Shown here: piece by piece, positions 1-7,761 of the stretch
How positions within the stretch are numbered: the first letter of the stretch is position 1
How the letters are laid out: every line of letters begins with the position of its first letter
From: Anaerolineales bacterium
GTDB lineage: Bacteria; Chloroflexota; Anaerolineae; 4572-78; NAK82
Reading direction: 5' to 3'
Assembly: GCA_024643945.1 (NCBI GenBank)
Contig: JAHELX010000117.1
Location: forward strand, 1 to 12,379
DNA: 12,379 nt
Translations under genes and position numbers: made by a program
The notes under the pieces: model-generated
The model's input: the letters and a program-made list of their open reading frames with translations, nothing else
The model's database searches: none
What the model was told of the DNA's origin: nothing

Positions 1-616
1 CGAGAAAATGCAGCAGGAGGATGGTGCTTTTCCCAGTAAGCATCCTGTCTACAGCGGCGTGCGCCCTTGCACTCAAGGCCTGGTCAGCGAGGCCCTCTTG
101 CGGCTAGGTTTCTACCCCGACCCACGTCTGGAGCGGGCGGTTGAATTCGCCATTTCAATGGGCTATGAATGTGCCTATAACGCCGGTCTGCCTTGCGCCT
201 GGGGCGTGGTCAAGCTGCTACGCATGATGACGGCAATACCTCCGCGCAAGCGGGGCTCTGCGGTAACCCCAGTCATTGGCCAAGGAGTGGATTTCCTCCT
301 CAGTTATGACCTGGCGCAGGCCAATTACCCGTGTTCTGAAGGGGTTAGCCCGGAGTGGTTCAAGCTTGGTTTCCCGCGAGGCTTTCAGTGCGATATCTTG
401 GAGACGCTGGAGACTCTGGCCAGTCTGAGATGCACGCCCGACCCTCGGTTGGAAGCGGCGGCGGCTTGGGTGCTCAATAAACAGAGACCGGATGGTCGCT
501 GGTGTTCAGAGTTCGTGAGCCCTCAAGCGCAAGAGTTGGGAGTAGACCGGGTAGGAGAGCCGAGCAAGTGGATAACGCTACGAGCGTTACGAGTGCTCAA
601 ATGGTGGGGTGCATAG
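1..616 (+). CDS. Squalene-cyclase/prenyltransferase-like alpha-toroid protein, 5' partial
   Basis: The frame is open to the left window edge, and the first ATG (position 8) lies inside what looks like a repeat motif (QQEDGAFP), so the true start is probably outside the window. About 204 residues are visible. Counted from that ATG, QQEDGAF (2-8) and KQRPDGRW (158-165) resemble the Q-x-x-D-G-x-W/F turns of QW-type repeats in squalene/oxidosqualene cyclases and prenyltransferase beta-subunit-like proteins. The intervening helices (such as LVSEALLRLGF, DILETLETLASL) fit an alpha-alpha barrel. The protein ends with a helix (SKWITLRALRVLKWWG). The DxDD motif of squalene-hopene cyclases is not seen in this part. 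It contains seven cysteines (21, 55, 63, 109, 128, 142, 166), which is rather many. The fold is supported, but the substrate is unknown; it may be a non-terpenoid member of the repeat family. It is convergent with ftsH, and a terminator follows. Confidence 0.7.
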   Translation, partial: EKMQQEDGAFPSKHPVYSGVRPCTQGLVSEALLRLGFYPDPRLERAVEFAISMGYECAYNAGLPCAWGVVKLLRMMTAIPPRKRGSAVTPVIGQGVDFLLSYDLAQANYPCSEGVSPEWFKLGFPRGFQCDILETLETLASLRCTPDPRLEAAAAWVLNKQRPDGRWCSEFVSPQAQELGVDRVGEPSKWITLRALRVLKWWGA

Positions 617-622
617 TCACCC

Positions 623-658
623 AAAAAAGGGAGACGAGAGATCTCGTCTCCCTTTTAC
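623..658. terminator. Bidirectional intrinsic terminator between the toroid gene and ftsH
   Basis: GGGAGACGAGA (629-639) pairs perfectly with TCTCGTCTCCC (642-652). The stem is flanked by an A-run on the left (623-628) and TTTT on the right (653-656), so a hairpin plus U-tract forms on either strand. It begins 7 bp after the plus-strand stop and lies 15 bp beyond the ftsH stop, as expected for a terminator shared by convergent genes. Confidence 0.88.
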
Positions 659-670
659 GAACGCTACATC

Positions 671-2536
671 TCACGCCGCCACCGATTGTGGAGCGAGAAT
701 TAGCTTCTCTTGGGGGGGCAGGTCGGCAAAAAACGTCTCGAATTCGTCGGCGTCGATGGTTTCCTCTTCCTTCAACCGTTCGGCGATGGCCACCAACTTG
801 TCGCGATAGCGGGTGAGCACGTCGTGGGCATGGCGATAGGCCAGGTTGACCAGGTTTTGCACTTCTTCGTCGATAGCCTCGGCCACCTCTTCGCTATAGT
901 TACGCTGTTCGCCGATCTCCTTACCCAGAAAGATCAGTTCTTCCTTCTCGCCAAAGGTGACAGGGCCCAGTTTGTCGCTCATCCCATATTGGGTGACCAT
1001 GGCTCGCGCGATGCGCGTTACTTGCTCCAGGTCGTTACTGGCGCCAGTGGTGATGTCGTCAAACATCACTTCCTCGGCCACGCGTCCGCCCAAGAAAACG
1101 GACAGTCGCGCCAGGAAGCGAGACTTGCTGACAAGAGTACGGTCATCTTCCGGCAGGAGCAGTGTATAGCCGCCCGCCATACCCCGGGCGATGATGCTCA
1201 CTTTTTGTACCGGGTCGGAACCAGGCGTCATACGGGCAACTAATGCGTGACCCGCTTCGTGGTAGGCGACGATCTCCTTCTCTTTCACGCTGATGACGCG
1301 GCTCTTGCGTTCGGGGCCCAGCATAACCCTTTCCACCGCTTCCTGGAACTCGGTCATGCTGATCGCCTTCTTGTTACGGCGGGCAGCGAGGATGGCAGCC
1401 TCGTTCACCAGGTTCTCAATGTCGGCCCCCACAAAGCCAATGGTTCCCTTGGCGATCTTCCCCAGGTCTACGTCCGAGGCCAATGGCTTGCCACGCACGT
1501 GGACATCCAATATCATCTTGCGCCCGTTCCAGTCAGGCCGATCCAGCACGACCCGCCGGTCAAACCGACCCGGACGCAGCAAGGCCGGGTCCAAGATGTC
1601 CGGACGGTTGGTCGCTGCCACCACGATCACGTTCGTGTCCGTGTCAAAACCATCCATCTCCACCAGGATCTGGTTCAACGTCTGCTCTCGTTCGTCGTGA
1701 CTGCCGCCCAGTCCCGCGCCCCGGTGCCGCCCCACCGCGTCGATCTCGTCCACGAACACGATACATGGACTGTTGCGCTTCGCCTGGTCGAACAGGTCCC
1801 GCACCCGGCTGGCACCCACTCCGACGAACATCTCCACAAACTCACTGCCCGAGATGCTGAAGAAAGGCACTCCTGCCTCGCCCGAAACTGCTTTGGCCAT
1901 CAAGGTCTTGCCGCAGCCGGGAGGTCCTACCATCAGCACTCCCTTGGGAATGCGGGCGCCCAGGGAGATGAATTTCTCCGGCTCGCGCAGGAACTCTACC
2001 ACCTCCGCCAGTTCTTGCTTGGCCTCGTCGGCGCCGGCCACGTCGTCGAAGGTGACGGTCGGCTTGTCGCCGGTGAACATGCGCGCCCGGCTCTTGCCAA
2101 AGCTAAGCGCCTGATTGTTCGTGCCCTGCGCCTGTCTGACCATAAAGAAGAGTAGAGCCCCAAAGAGTATCAAGGGAACGATGGTGACCAGTAGATTCGC
2201 CCATCCGCCCCAGGCGTTGGCCGGCTTAATCTCGATGGCGACGTTCTTCAGATTAGCCGGGGTCACTCCCAGGCTCTCAAGGGATTCGAAGATGGTGATA
2301 TCCGGCTCCTTGCGCGATGTGCGCAGCGCCAGGCTAGGATCGTTATACTCGATGGTGAGGGTATCGCCCTGCACCGTGATCATTTTGACCTTACCGCTCT
2401 TGATGTCAGATGCCACCTGGGTGATGTCGATGTCCGATGTCTGCTGGGGGCCAGAGAAGACGCTGAAAATCAAAGCCGCGATGGCGACAATAATCAAGAG
2501 ATATACAAGACCATTTCTGAACAAACCTGAACCCAC
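671..2536 (-). CDS. ftsH: ATP-dependent zinc metalloprotease FtsH
   Basis: FtsH is a membrane-anchored hexameric AAA+ protease that degrades misfolded membrane proteins and short-lived regulators. I start it at the GTG at 2536 (621 aa), because GGAGG (2544-2548) lies 7 nt upstream and a -10 box lies at 2594-2599, touching the longer frame's ATG at 2590. With this numbering there is a transmembrane helix at about 9-28, a periplasmic FtsH-ext region, a second helix at about 114-133, Walker A GPPGCGKT (204-211), Walker B VFVDEID (260-266), a second region of homology ending RPGRFDRR (321-328), and zinc motif HEAGH (426-430). The likely third zinc ligand is D502 in ASNDLEQVT. All catalytic residues are present, and the length is typical. 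It lies 115 bp past the PASTA kinase stop (61 bp counting the longer frame) with its own promoter between. Identification is very secure; only the start is a choice. Confidence 0.96.
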   Translation of the reverse strand: MGSGLFRNGLVYLLIIVAIAALIFSVFSGPQQTSDIDITQVASDIKSGKVKMITVQGDTLTIEYNDPSLALRTSRKEPDITIFESLESLGVTPANLKNVAIEIKPANAWGGWANLLVTIVPLILFGALLFFMVRQAQGTNNQALSFGKSRARMFTGDKPTVTFDDVAGADEAKQELAEVVEFLREPEKFISLGARIPKGVLMVGPPGCGKTLMAKAVSGEAGVPFFSISGSEFVEMFVGVGASRVRDLFDQAKRNSPCIVFVDEIDAVGRHRGAGLGGSHDEREQTLNQILVEMDGFDTDTNVIVVAATNRPDILDPALLRPGRFDRRVVLDRPDWNGRKMILDVHVRGKPLASDVDLGKIAKGTIGFVGADIENLVNEAAILAARRNKKAISMTEFQEAVERVMLGPERKSRVISVKEKEIVAYHEAGHALVARMTPGSDPVQKVSIIARGMAGGYTLLLPEDDRTLVSKSRFLARLSVFLGGRVAEEVMFDDITTGASNDLEQVTRIARAMVTQYGMSDKLGPVTFGEKEELIFLGKEIGEQRNYSEEVAEAIDEEVQNLVNLAYRHAHDVLTRYRDKLVAIAERLKEEETIDADEFETFFADLPPQEKLILAPQSVAA

Positions 2537-2593
2537 TTCGTTGCCTCCAAGCGTATTGCCTACTAAATACGATGCTTTGCATTCTCCCATTTA

Positions 2594-2602
2594 ATTATAC
2601 CA
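2594..2602 (-). promoter_or_regulatory. Extended -10 promoter for ftsH
   Basis: The minus strand reads TGGTATAAT, a perfect TATAAT (2594-2599) preceded by the TGn extension. The -35 is poor (about 3 of 6 matches), which is common for extended -10 promoters. Transcription would start near 2587, inside the longest ftsH frame. This leaves a leader of about 50 nt that contains GGAGG before the GTG at 2536. It gives ftsH expression independent of the kinase gene. Confidence 0.65.
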
Positions 2603-2651
2603 AATACAGTCGTTTTTCGCCACTATCTCTTACTTATTTGATCTCCAGTCC

Positions 2652-4538
2652 CTAGTCTCCAACTACCCGGACAGAACGCAGCACAATGGCATCGTCGGCG
2701 GTGTTGGCCTGGCCTGGATCTGTCACCGGGAAGCGGCCGCCGCCATTATACAAGCCCACTCGTAGCCAATATTCGCCAGGCGCTGCATCGGGTGGGATGC
2801 TAAGTTGGTGAGCATCGGTGATTTGATCGCCCGGCGACCAGGTATCGGTGGGACGAGTCCCATTTGCCGGTGGTCCGTCTTGCTGGCTGAGAGGGCTGCC
2901 ATCGGCGCGGGTAAGGTGCACGAATACGGTATAGCCCTGGCCCGGAGACTGAATAGCCTGCCAGATGAGGGTGAGCGGCAACGTCTCCCCCGGCCGGTAG
3001 TCCAGGCGCGGCAGCTCGTAGGCAGCCAGCAGGATTTTACCTCCCAGAGTGGCGCCGACAGGCACTCGCGTCCCGCTGCTGACCGTCAGCACCACCAGGC
3101 CACGACTTTGAACCAGGGAGCCAGCCGGCGGATCCTGTTCAATGACAACGCCGGGCGGTTGGTCGCTCCAGGCGTCTCGGGTTTCAGCGATAAGGCCTAT
3201 GGCTTGTATCTGCGCCTGCGACTCACCCAGTGATCTGCCTGTTAGCGCTGGCACTTCCACTAATTCCGGTCCCTGGCTGGTGACGACGCCGATGGTCGTT
3301 CCCTCGGCAACCGGTTCGCCTGCCCGCACCGTCTGATCGATGATGGCGAAGGTGGGGATAGTAGGATGATTCGCCTGGCCGATGACTTCCATTTGTAGCC
3401 CTGTGCTCTCAATTACCCGGCGGGCGTCCTCCTCCTCCATACCGATCACGTCGGGCACGCGCACCTGACCGGCAGACAGGGTGGCCGTGGGTGTAGACAT
3501 GCTGGCCGGAATAGGATGCCGCACGTATGCCCGGTAGACGAACGCCCACAGCGGTATCAACCCCAGTACGGCGATCACGGCAAAGAAGCCGAGGGTCAGG
3601 GCAATCCAGTCCACGCCGGTCGGTTGTGTGACGGAGGCGTTGGCCGTTGCTGCCGGGACCGAGGCCGGTGCGGAAACCGGGGCGACGGAGGGAGTATAAT
3701 AGCCGGTCTGTCCTTCCCCTCCTTGACGAAAGTCGGCCAGCGCCTGGCGCATGTGGTCGGCGGTACGAAAGCGTTCGCCCGGTTGCTTGCTCATTGCCGC
3801 GTCAATGATGCGAACCAGCCGGGCTGGAATGCGCGGATTGACCATATTGGCAGGGATGGGTGTCTCATATAAGTGCTTGCGGGCAACTTCGGCGTCGGAT
3901 CCCGTAAACGGGAGTCTCCCGGTGAGCATCTCGTATAATATGACGCCGATAGCATATACGTCGGTGGCGGGGAGCACGCGGTCGCCGGCCGCCTGTTCGG
4001 GGGCAAAGTAAGCAGGTGTGCCCCACACCAGTTCGCCCTCCTCGTCCATCGCCGATTCTCCCAGCGAGCGGGCCAGGCCAAAGTCCACCACTTTGGCCCG
4101 ACCGTCGGGCGTGACGAGGATGTTGCCGGGCTTGATGTCGCCGTGTACCAGTCCCGTCCGGTGAGCATAGCCGACGGCTGCACAAATCTGGAGGCAAATG
4201 TCCACTGCCTGATCTACCGATAGTGCGCCCCCTTCCTGCAATATGGTTCGCAGGTCACGGCCCGGCACATACTCCATTACGATGTAAGGTCGGCCCAGAT
4301 CTTGACCAAAGTCATGCACAGCCACAATATTAGGGTGGGTGAGGCTGGCCGCGCTTTGCGCTTCACGATGAAAGCGTACCAGAAAAGTCGGGTCTAATAC
4401 GTATTCGTGACGCAGTGCCTTGACGGCAACCAGTCGTCCCAGGGCTACATCTTGCGCCCGGTACACCTCGGCCAGACCACCCTGTCCAATTTTGGCCAGA
4501 AGTTGATAGCGGTTGTTGAAGATGGCCAACTCGCTCAT
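2652..4538 (-). CDS. Membrane Ser/Thr protein kinase with two PASTA repeats and a C-terminal beta-rich domain
   Basis: This is a Hanks-type kinase of the PknB/Stk class. Counted from the ATG at 4538 (628 aa), the glycine loop GQGGLAEVY is at 18-26, ATP lysine K40, alpha-C glutamate E59, catalytic loop HGDIKPGN (132-139, Asp134), DFG 152-154 and APE 179-181. A Pro/Ala-rich linker (about 282-308) leads to one transmembrane helix (about 311-335). Two PASTA domains follow outside the membrane (about 359-427 and 430-495; these families bind muropeptides or lipid II). The last ~128 residues form an extra domain with LPLTLIWQA, YTVFVHLTRADG and APGEYWLRVGLYN. HGD replaces HRD, so it is a non-RD kinase. 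A longer frame from 4622 begins upstream of the promoter and is unlikely; the ATG at 4550 is an alternative start. The product probably senses envelope state and phosphorylates cytoplasmic targets. Confidence 0.93.
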   Translation of the reverse strand: MSELAIFNNRYQLLAKIGQGGLAEVYRAQDVALGRLVAVKALRHEYVLDPTFLVRFHREAQSAASLTHPNIVAVHDFGQDLGRPYIVMEYVPGRDLRTILQEGGALSVDQAVDICLQICAAVGYAHRTGLVHGDIKPGNILVTPDGRAKVVDFGLARSLGESAMDEEGELVWGTPAYFAPEQAAGDRVLPATDVYAIGVILYEMLTGRLPFTGSDAEVARKHLYETPIPANMVNPRIPARLVRIIDAAMSKQPGERFRTADHMRQALADFRQGGEGQTGYYTPSVAPVSAPASVPAATANASVTQPTGVDWIALTLGFFAVIAVLGLIPLWAFVYRAYVRHPIPASMSTPTATLSAGQVRVPDVIGMEEEDARRVIESTGLQMEVIGQANHPTIPTFAIIDQTVRAGEPVAEGTTIGVVTSQGPELVEVPALTGRSLGESQAQIQAIGLIAETRDAWSDQPPGVVIEQDPPAGSLVQSRGLVVLTVSSGTRVPVGATLGGKILLAAYELPRLDYRPGETLPLTLIWQAIQSPGQGYTVFVHLTRADGSPLSQQDGPPANGTRPTDTWSPGDQITDAHQLSIPPDAAPGEYWLRVGLYNGGGRFPVTDPGQANTADDAIVLRSVRVVGD

Positions 4539-4571
4539 GTGTCTACTCATCCTGTTGTAGGGCGTGGATGT

Positions 4572-4599
4572 ATTGTACCTCAAAACGGGCCTTTGTCCA
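4572..4599 (-). promoter_or_regulatory. Sigma-70-type promoter for the PASTA kinase
   Basis: On the minus strand TGGACA (4594-4599, 5 of 6 matches to TTGACA) is followed after 16 bp by TACAAT (4572-4577, 5 of 6). The start would be near 4565, giving a leader of only about 15-27 nt before the ATGs at 4550 and 4538. It lies 90 bp from a likely plus-strand -10 box, so the two genes are divergently promoted. Confidence 0.6.
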
Positions 4600-4666
4600 A
4601 GCGTTAAGCCCTTCTTCGTCACTCGCCCGCATTTCAGGGGCTCTTTTTAATTCCTATTAGTTGGAG

Positions 4667-4672
4667 TATAAT
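4667..4672 (+). promoter_or_regulatory. -10 box for the P-loop kinase gene
   Basis: A perfect TATAAT lies 22 bp before the ATG at 4694. The -35 at 17 bp spacing (TTTTTA, 4644-4649) is weak. The box overlaps the first codons of the longest possible frame (TTG at 4661), which argues that translation starts downstream at 4694. Confidence 0.5.
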
Positions 4673-4693
4673 CAAGATATCAATACGGGAACG

Positions 4694-5338
4694 ATGCAAG
4701 AAGACACTTCTTTCGACATGGGCGCAGCCGTTGCGGCTGCCAAATCCACGCTGACCATGCCCACGTTGGCGCCCGGTCAGCCGGTGCTGGTGATGTTATG
4801 TGGGCTGCCTGGCACGGGCAAGAGTACCCTGGCCCACAGGCTGCAACATCGGCTGCCGGCAGTTGTGGTCGAGTCTGACCGGGTGCGCCAAAGCCTGTTT
4901 GCCACTCTTGGCTGTGCCACACAGCTCGGGAACCGGCCAACCTATACAGCCGAGGAGAGCCGGCGGGTGCACGTCGTGTGTCACATCCTCATCGGTTGGT
5001 GTTTGCGCCACTATTATCACGTGATATACGACGCCACCAATCTCTACGAGTATCACCGGCAGTTGGCTTATCGCCTGGCGGAGCGGAACGGGGCGCGGCT
5101 CTTAGTGGTGGAGGTGACCGCCAGCGAGGAGGTGATCCGCGAGCGGCTGGCTCCGCGACGGCGCGGAGACCCGGCTGCCCGTGAGCCGGACGACTACTCC
5201 GACGCCGACTGGGAAGTATATCTGCGCATGCGTCGTCGGGCGGAGCCTATCCAGCACGAACATATTACCCTGGACACCAGCGATGGCGAGATTGAACAGG
5301 CAGTGGAGCGTGTGCTGGAAGCAGTCAGGGGCCAATAA
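4694..5338 (+). CDS. P-loop kinase (AAA_33 / zeta-toxin-like fold)
   Basis: This is a small soluble P-loop phosphotransferase of 214 aa. Counted from the ATG at 4694, it has Walker A GLPGTGKST (37-45) after a hydrophobic strand, a candidate catalytic or substrate Asp in ESDRVRQSLF (D62), a second strand ending in DATN (113-116), and an Arg-rich lid-like segment (RLAPRRRGDP, 151-160). This matches the AAA_33 group, which includes polynucleotide-kinase-like, chloramphenicol-phosphotransferase-like and zeta-like kinases; the substrate cannot be told from sequence. The GGGA at 4687-4690 is a poor, close Shine-Dalgarno, and a TTG start at 4661 would overlap the -10 box. The gene stands alone, divergent from the PASTA kinase and convergent with hsp20. 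No antitoxin-like partner is next to it, so a toxin role is not favoured. Confidence 0.82.
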   Translation: MQEDTSFDMGAAVAAAKSTLTMPTLAPGQPVLVMLCGLPGTGKSTLAHRLQHRLPAVVVESDRVRQSLFATLGCATQLGNRPTYTAEESRRVHVVCHILIGWCLRHYYHVIYDATNLYEYHRQLAYRLAERNGARLLVVEVTASEEVIRERLAPRRRGDPAAREPDDYSDADWEVYLRMRRRAEPIQHEHITLDTSDGEIEQAVERVLEAVRGQ

Positions 5339-5340
5339 CG

Positions 5341-5374
5341 AAAAAGAGGGCGCTTACCGAAGTGCCCTCTTTTT
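5341..5374. terminator. Bidirectional intrinsic terminator between the P-loop kinase and hsp20
   Basis: AAAAAGAGGGC (5341-5351) pairs with GCCCTCTTTTT (5364-5374). The stem extends inward through one G-U pair and CTT/AAG to an ACCG tetraloop. The A-run and T-run on the two sides allow termination in both directions. It starts 2 bp after the plus-strand stop and ends 17 bp from the hsp20 stop. Confidence 0.9.
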
Positions 5375-5391
5375 CACGCAATAGCTTGCTG

Positions 5392-5862
5392 TTATTTGAC
5401 GGTTTTGACCTTGATGCTACGTGGCTTGACTTCTTCAGCCTTGGGAAGCACCAGCGTCAGCTCACCGTTGCGGAAGGTGGCCTCGACCTTGTCGGAATCA
5501 ATCAGCGTGGGCAGGTTGACGCGGCGGCCTACCGGTCCGTGATACAGTTCGTGCCGGTACCAATCCCAATTCTTGGCCTCATCCAGCGCAGCGTCACTGG
5601 GTAAATCAGCCTTAACGAGCAACTCTTCCCCATTAAAGGTGATTTCCACGTCTTCTGGGTTTACGCCGGGCAGACGCGCCTTGAGAATCAGTTCCTCATC
5701 CGTTTCATACAAGTCCACCGGCAAGCGCTCCATGGCGATATTGCCATTGGTGACGGCGCTGGAGCGAGACGGTCGAACAAAACTCTCCTCAAACAACCGG
5801 TCCATTGCCTCGCGCAGTGAAACTGCCTCGTCAAACGGGGTCCATCGAACGATAGTAGCCAT
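5392..5862 (-). CDS. Small heat-shock protein, Hsp20/alpha-crystallin family
   Basis: This is an ATP-independent holdase chaperone that binds unfolding proteins in the cytoplasm and forms large oligomers. The 156-aa length is normal. A helical N-terminal arm (SLREAMDRLFEESF, 15-28) leads into the alpha-crystallin domain from about residue 46, with the strand signature LPVDLYETDEELILKARLPG (47-66) and the end motif NGELTLVLPK (132-141). A C-terminal I-x-V (150-152) could serve as the I-x-I/V oligomerisation tail. The start is well supported by AGGAGG (5872-5877), 9 nt upstream. No CIRCE-type inverted repeat (TTAGCACTC-N9-GAGTGCTAA) is seen upstream, but three 22-bp repeat copies are. It shares a terminator with the convergent P-loop kinase gene. 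Confidence 0.95.
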   Translation of the reverse strand: MATIVRWTPFDEAVSLREAMDRLFEESFVRPSRSSAVTNGNIAMERLPVDLYETDEELILKARLPGVNPEDVEITFNGEELLVKADLPSDAALDEAKNWDWYRHELYHGPVGRRVNLPTLIDSDKVEATFRNGELTLVLPKAEEVKPRSIKVKTVK

Positions 5863-5947
5863 TGTAGTTTTCCTCCTCTATACTTCGCATCATCTAATAG
5901 ATTGTGATACCAACTTCACTTGACGCTCCCATCATATCAGCCTTGTG

Positions 5948-6013
5948 TTAGAGAAGCGCAAACGGCGCGTTAGAGTTGCGTTAGCGAAGTGATAGAGTTA
6001 CGTTAGTACAGCA
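5948..6013. repeat. Three tandem degenerate 22-bp repeats upstream of hsp20
   Basis: Copies begin at 5948 (TTAGAGAAGCG), 5970 (TTAGAGTTGCGTTAG) and 5992 (ATAGAGTTACGTTAG), exactly 22 bp apart. Copies 2 and 3 agree at 15 of 22 positions, and 1 and 2 at 14 of 22. A 22-bp period is about two helical turns, as for protein binding on one DNA face. They lie 85-150 bp upstream of the hsp20 start and also downstream of uxaE. The remainder of 5863-6058 holds the hsp20 leader; no clear sigma-70 promoter stands out. Confidence 0.55.
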
Positions 6014-6058
6014 GAATTCACTACCCGTTCCAGCCGATCGTCATAGGCCAGTCCTCTA

Positions 6059-7627
6059 CTATTGACCAAAGGGCGCGATGTGCCGATCGAAGTGGGCTTC
6101 CAGCGCGGCGTAGTGGGCTTCTTCGTCGGCCTGCAACGCAGCCAGCAGCCGGTCCCGGAAGCGATAGCTGCCGTCAGCGTCCCGGGCCGTCAGCACCGAG
6201 CCAAAGGTGACGTGCAACATCTCCCGCCCGTCGAAATCATCCAGCACCGGAGCCAATTCGGCGTCCGCCAGTTGCGCGGGCGTGGGGATTTTGGCCGGAT
6301 CGGCCGAGACGTGGTACGAGGCGCGGTCCTCGCCGTAGCGCTCGAAGGCGAAGGCTAAAATCTCGCGGAAGAGATCGGGCTTCACACCAGCGATAGCCCG
6401 CAGCGCCTCCAGGTAGCTGGTGCCGGCCGTCTTCAGGTGTACCAGGTCGCCGGCCACACGGGCGGCGATGGGGTAGATGCTGAATTTGTCGGAGCCGGAG
6501 TGCAGGCTGAGTTTGTAGGGTCCTAATGCGCGGGCGATGGCGACGTGCCGGGCGAAGTCGGCCTCGAAGGCGTCCAGGTCACCGATGTAGTCCACCCCTT
6601 TTTCAAAGCGGCCGATGTAGCGCGGGGCCAGGCTGACCCACCGCACGCCTAGCCGCTTGAGTTCGCTGGCGACGAAGTAGTGCTCGGGGATGGTGGTGGG
6701 AGTCTCGGTCTCGTCCACCGACATCTCCAGTTCGAATGCGCGATTCCCCATCTGCTCCGCCAGGTGGCGGTACATGCGGGCGGTGTGGGCCACGGCCCGG
6801 TCATATTTGACCGCCGCGCGCAGCAGTTCCTCTTCGCTAAACGTGACAGCGAAGTCGCCCACATCAAACCTCTGGCCGAGATACTGGCGACGCAAATCAT
6901 CCGGGGAGGCCTGCAAGAGGTCCCAGGGCAGGGCCTCGACCTTCTGGCGGAGGGTAGCCGGGTCATCGGTGTCGGCGGCGTTGTCCACATGATCTCCGGG
7001 GTCCACGGTGTAGAAGGTAAAGCCGGCAGCAACACAAAGGTCCACGTCGTCGGGTGTCTTGAGATGGTCGGCGTCCGCGCCAAAGCCCTCGCGCCAGCCC
7101 TCCTGGAAGACACCCCATGTCCCAGCGTCCATCACCTGGTCAGGAGTGCGCTCGGTGCGGGTCATCTCGCGGATGGACTGTTGGGCGAAGATAGGGGCCA
7201 TGCTTCCCTTGCGGACAGCACGTACGTGGCCTGGAGTGGCCAGCCCCATCCGGTCACCGCAGCCGATGGATTTGAGCAGACCCAAGGTGACGGGCGCGGT
7301 GAAAGGCAGAGCCCGGCGCAAGGCCAGCGCGTTGGCGTGGTCGGTAGGACAGAGGGCCAGGGTTAGATCGCTTCCCAACAGGCTAATGGGGCGCGCCTCG
7401 CCGGCGAACTCGCCAGCCAGGGCAGCCCCGGCGTGAACGACCCCCAAATATTTGGCTGAATCGCGCCGTCCCAGGAAAAAGAGGGTACAGCCTCGTGCCG
7501 CGATCGAGCGAGGATAGACGGCCAAATCGGCTGCGCGCCCCAGGTCAACGGCCAGTGCCTGGGCCTGGTCGGAAGGCAGGGGCGGCGCCAGTTCGGTAGA
7601 TGCCATTAGCTCGTTAAGGGATGACAT
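6059..7627 (-). CDS. uxaE: Tagaturonate/fructuronate epimerase family protein (UxaE-like)
   Basis: UxaE, described in Thermotoga hexuronate catabolism, interconverts D-tagaturonate and D-fructuronate. It lets galacturonate enter the same mannonate/KDG branch as glucuronate. This 522-aa protein carries segments I associate with the family: IGCGDRMGLATPGH (121-134), EMSVDETETPTTIPEH (301-316), LSLHSGSDKFSIYP (373-386) and HLKTAGTSYLEALR (397-410). The conserved His and acidic residues suit a metal-dependent sugar-acid epimerase, but I cannot assign ligands. GGAGAG (7633-7638) lies 5 nt before the ATG, supporting this start. It is the last gene of the minus-strand sugar block, separated from the oxidoreductase by 179 bp containing inverted repeats. 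No strong intrinsic terminator follows it. The family call is from memory of its motifs; substrate preference is inferred. Confidence 0.8.
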   Translation of the reverse strand: MSSLNELMASTELAPPLPSDQAQALAVDLGRAADLAVYPRSIAARGCTLFFLGRRDSAKYLGVVHAGAALAGEFAGEARPISLLGSDLTLALCPTDHANALALRRALPFTAPVTLGLLKSIGCGDRMGLATPGHVRAVRKGSMAPIFAQQSIREMTRTERTPDQVMDAGTWGVFQEGWREGFGADADHLKTPDDVDLCVAAGFTFYTVDPGDHVDNAADTDDPATLRQKVEALPWDLLQASPDDLRRQYLGQRFDVGDFAVTFSEEELLRAAVKYDRAVAHTARMYRHLAEQMGNRAFELEMSVDETETPTTIPEHYFVASELKRLGVRWVSLAPRYIGRFEKGVDYIGDLDAFEADFARHVAIARALGPYKLSLHSGSDKFSIYPIAARVAGDLVHLKTAGTSYLEALRAIAGVKPDLFREILAFAFERYGEDRASYHVSADPAKIPTPAQLADAELAPVLDDFDGREMLHVTFGSVLTARDADGSYRFRDRLLAALQADEEAHYAALEAHFDRHIAPFGQ

Positions 7628-7651
7628 AATTTCTCTCCATTTTGATTCTTT

Positions 7652-7761
7652 GCACTTGTCCAGAAATGACTTAGTACTTTTGCAATCAGTTTACGCCTGA
7701 TTTGTCTACTAAAATGCAAAGTTATACCCAACGTACGGGCATTATATTATTGGACAAGTAC
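7652..7761. repeat. Inverted repeats upstream of uxaE, possible operator pair
   Basis: GCACTTGTCCA (7652-7662) is the reverse complement of TGGACAAGTAC (7751-7761) at 10 of 11 positions, with centres about 99 bp apart. Between them ACTTTTGCA (7677-7685) and TGCAAAGT (7715-7722) form a second, nested inverted match. The 7628-7806 gap is otherwise AT-rich, with several TATAAT-like words but no convincing -35/-10 pair. The arrangement would fit a regulator binding two sites, possibly by looping; this is inferred only from the repeats. Confidence 0.4.

Noticed and set aside
1247..2155. Long plus-strand frame opposite ftsH (302 aa), and similar frames opposite uxaE and pfp
   Set aside because: Shadows of confidently identified genes; His/Arg-rich composition and no recognisable domain.
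4694..5338. Zeta toxin of a toxin-antitoxin pair
   Set aside because: Walker A and the general fold fit, but there is no small antitoxin gene next to it and it has its own terminator.
5863..5947. CIRCE heat-shock operator upstream of hsp20
   Set aside because: No TTAGCACTC-N9-GAGTGCTAA or close variant is present.
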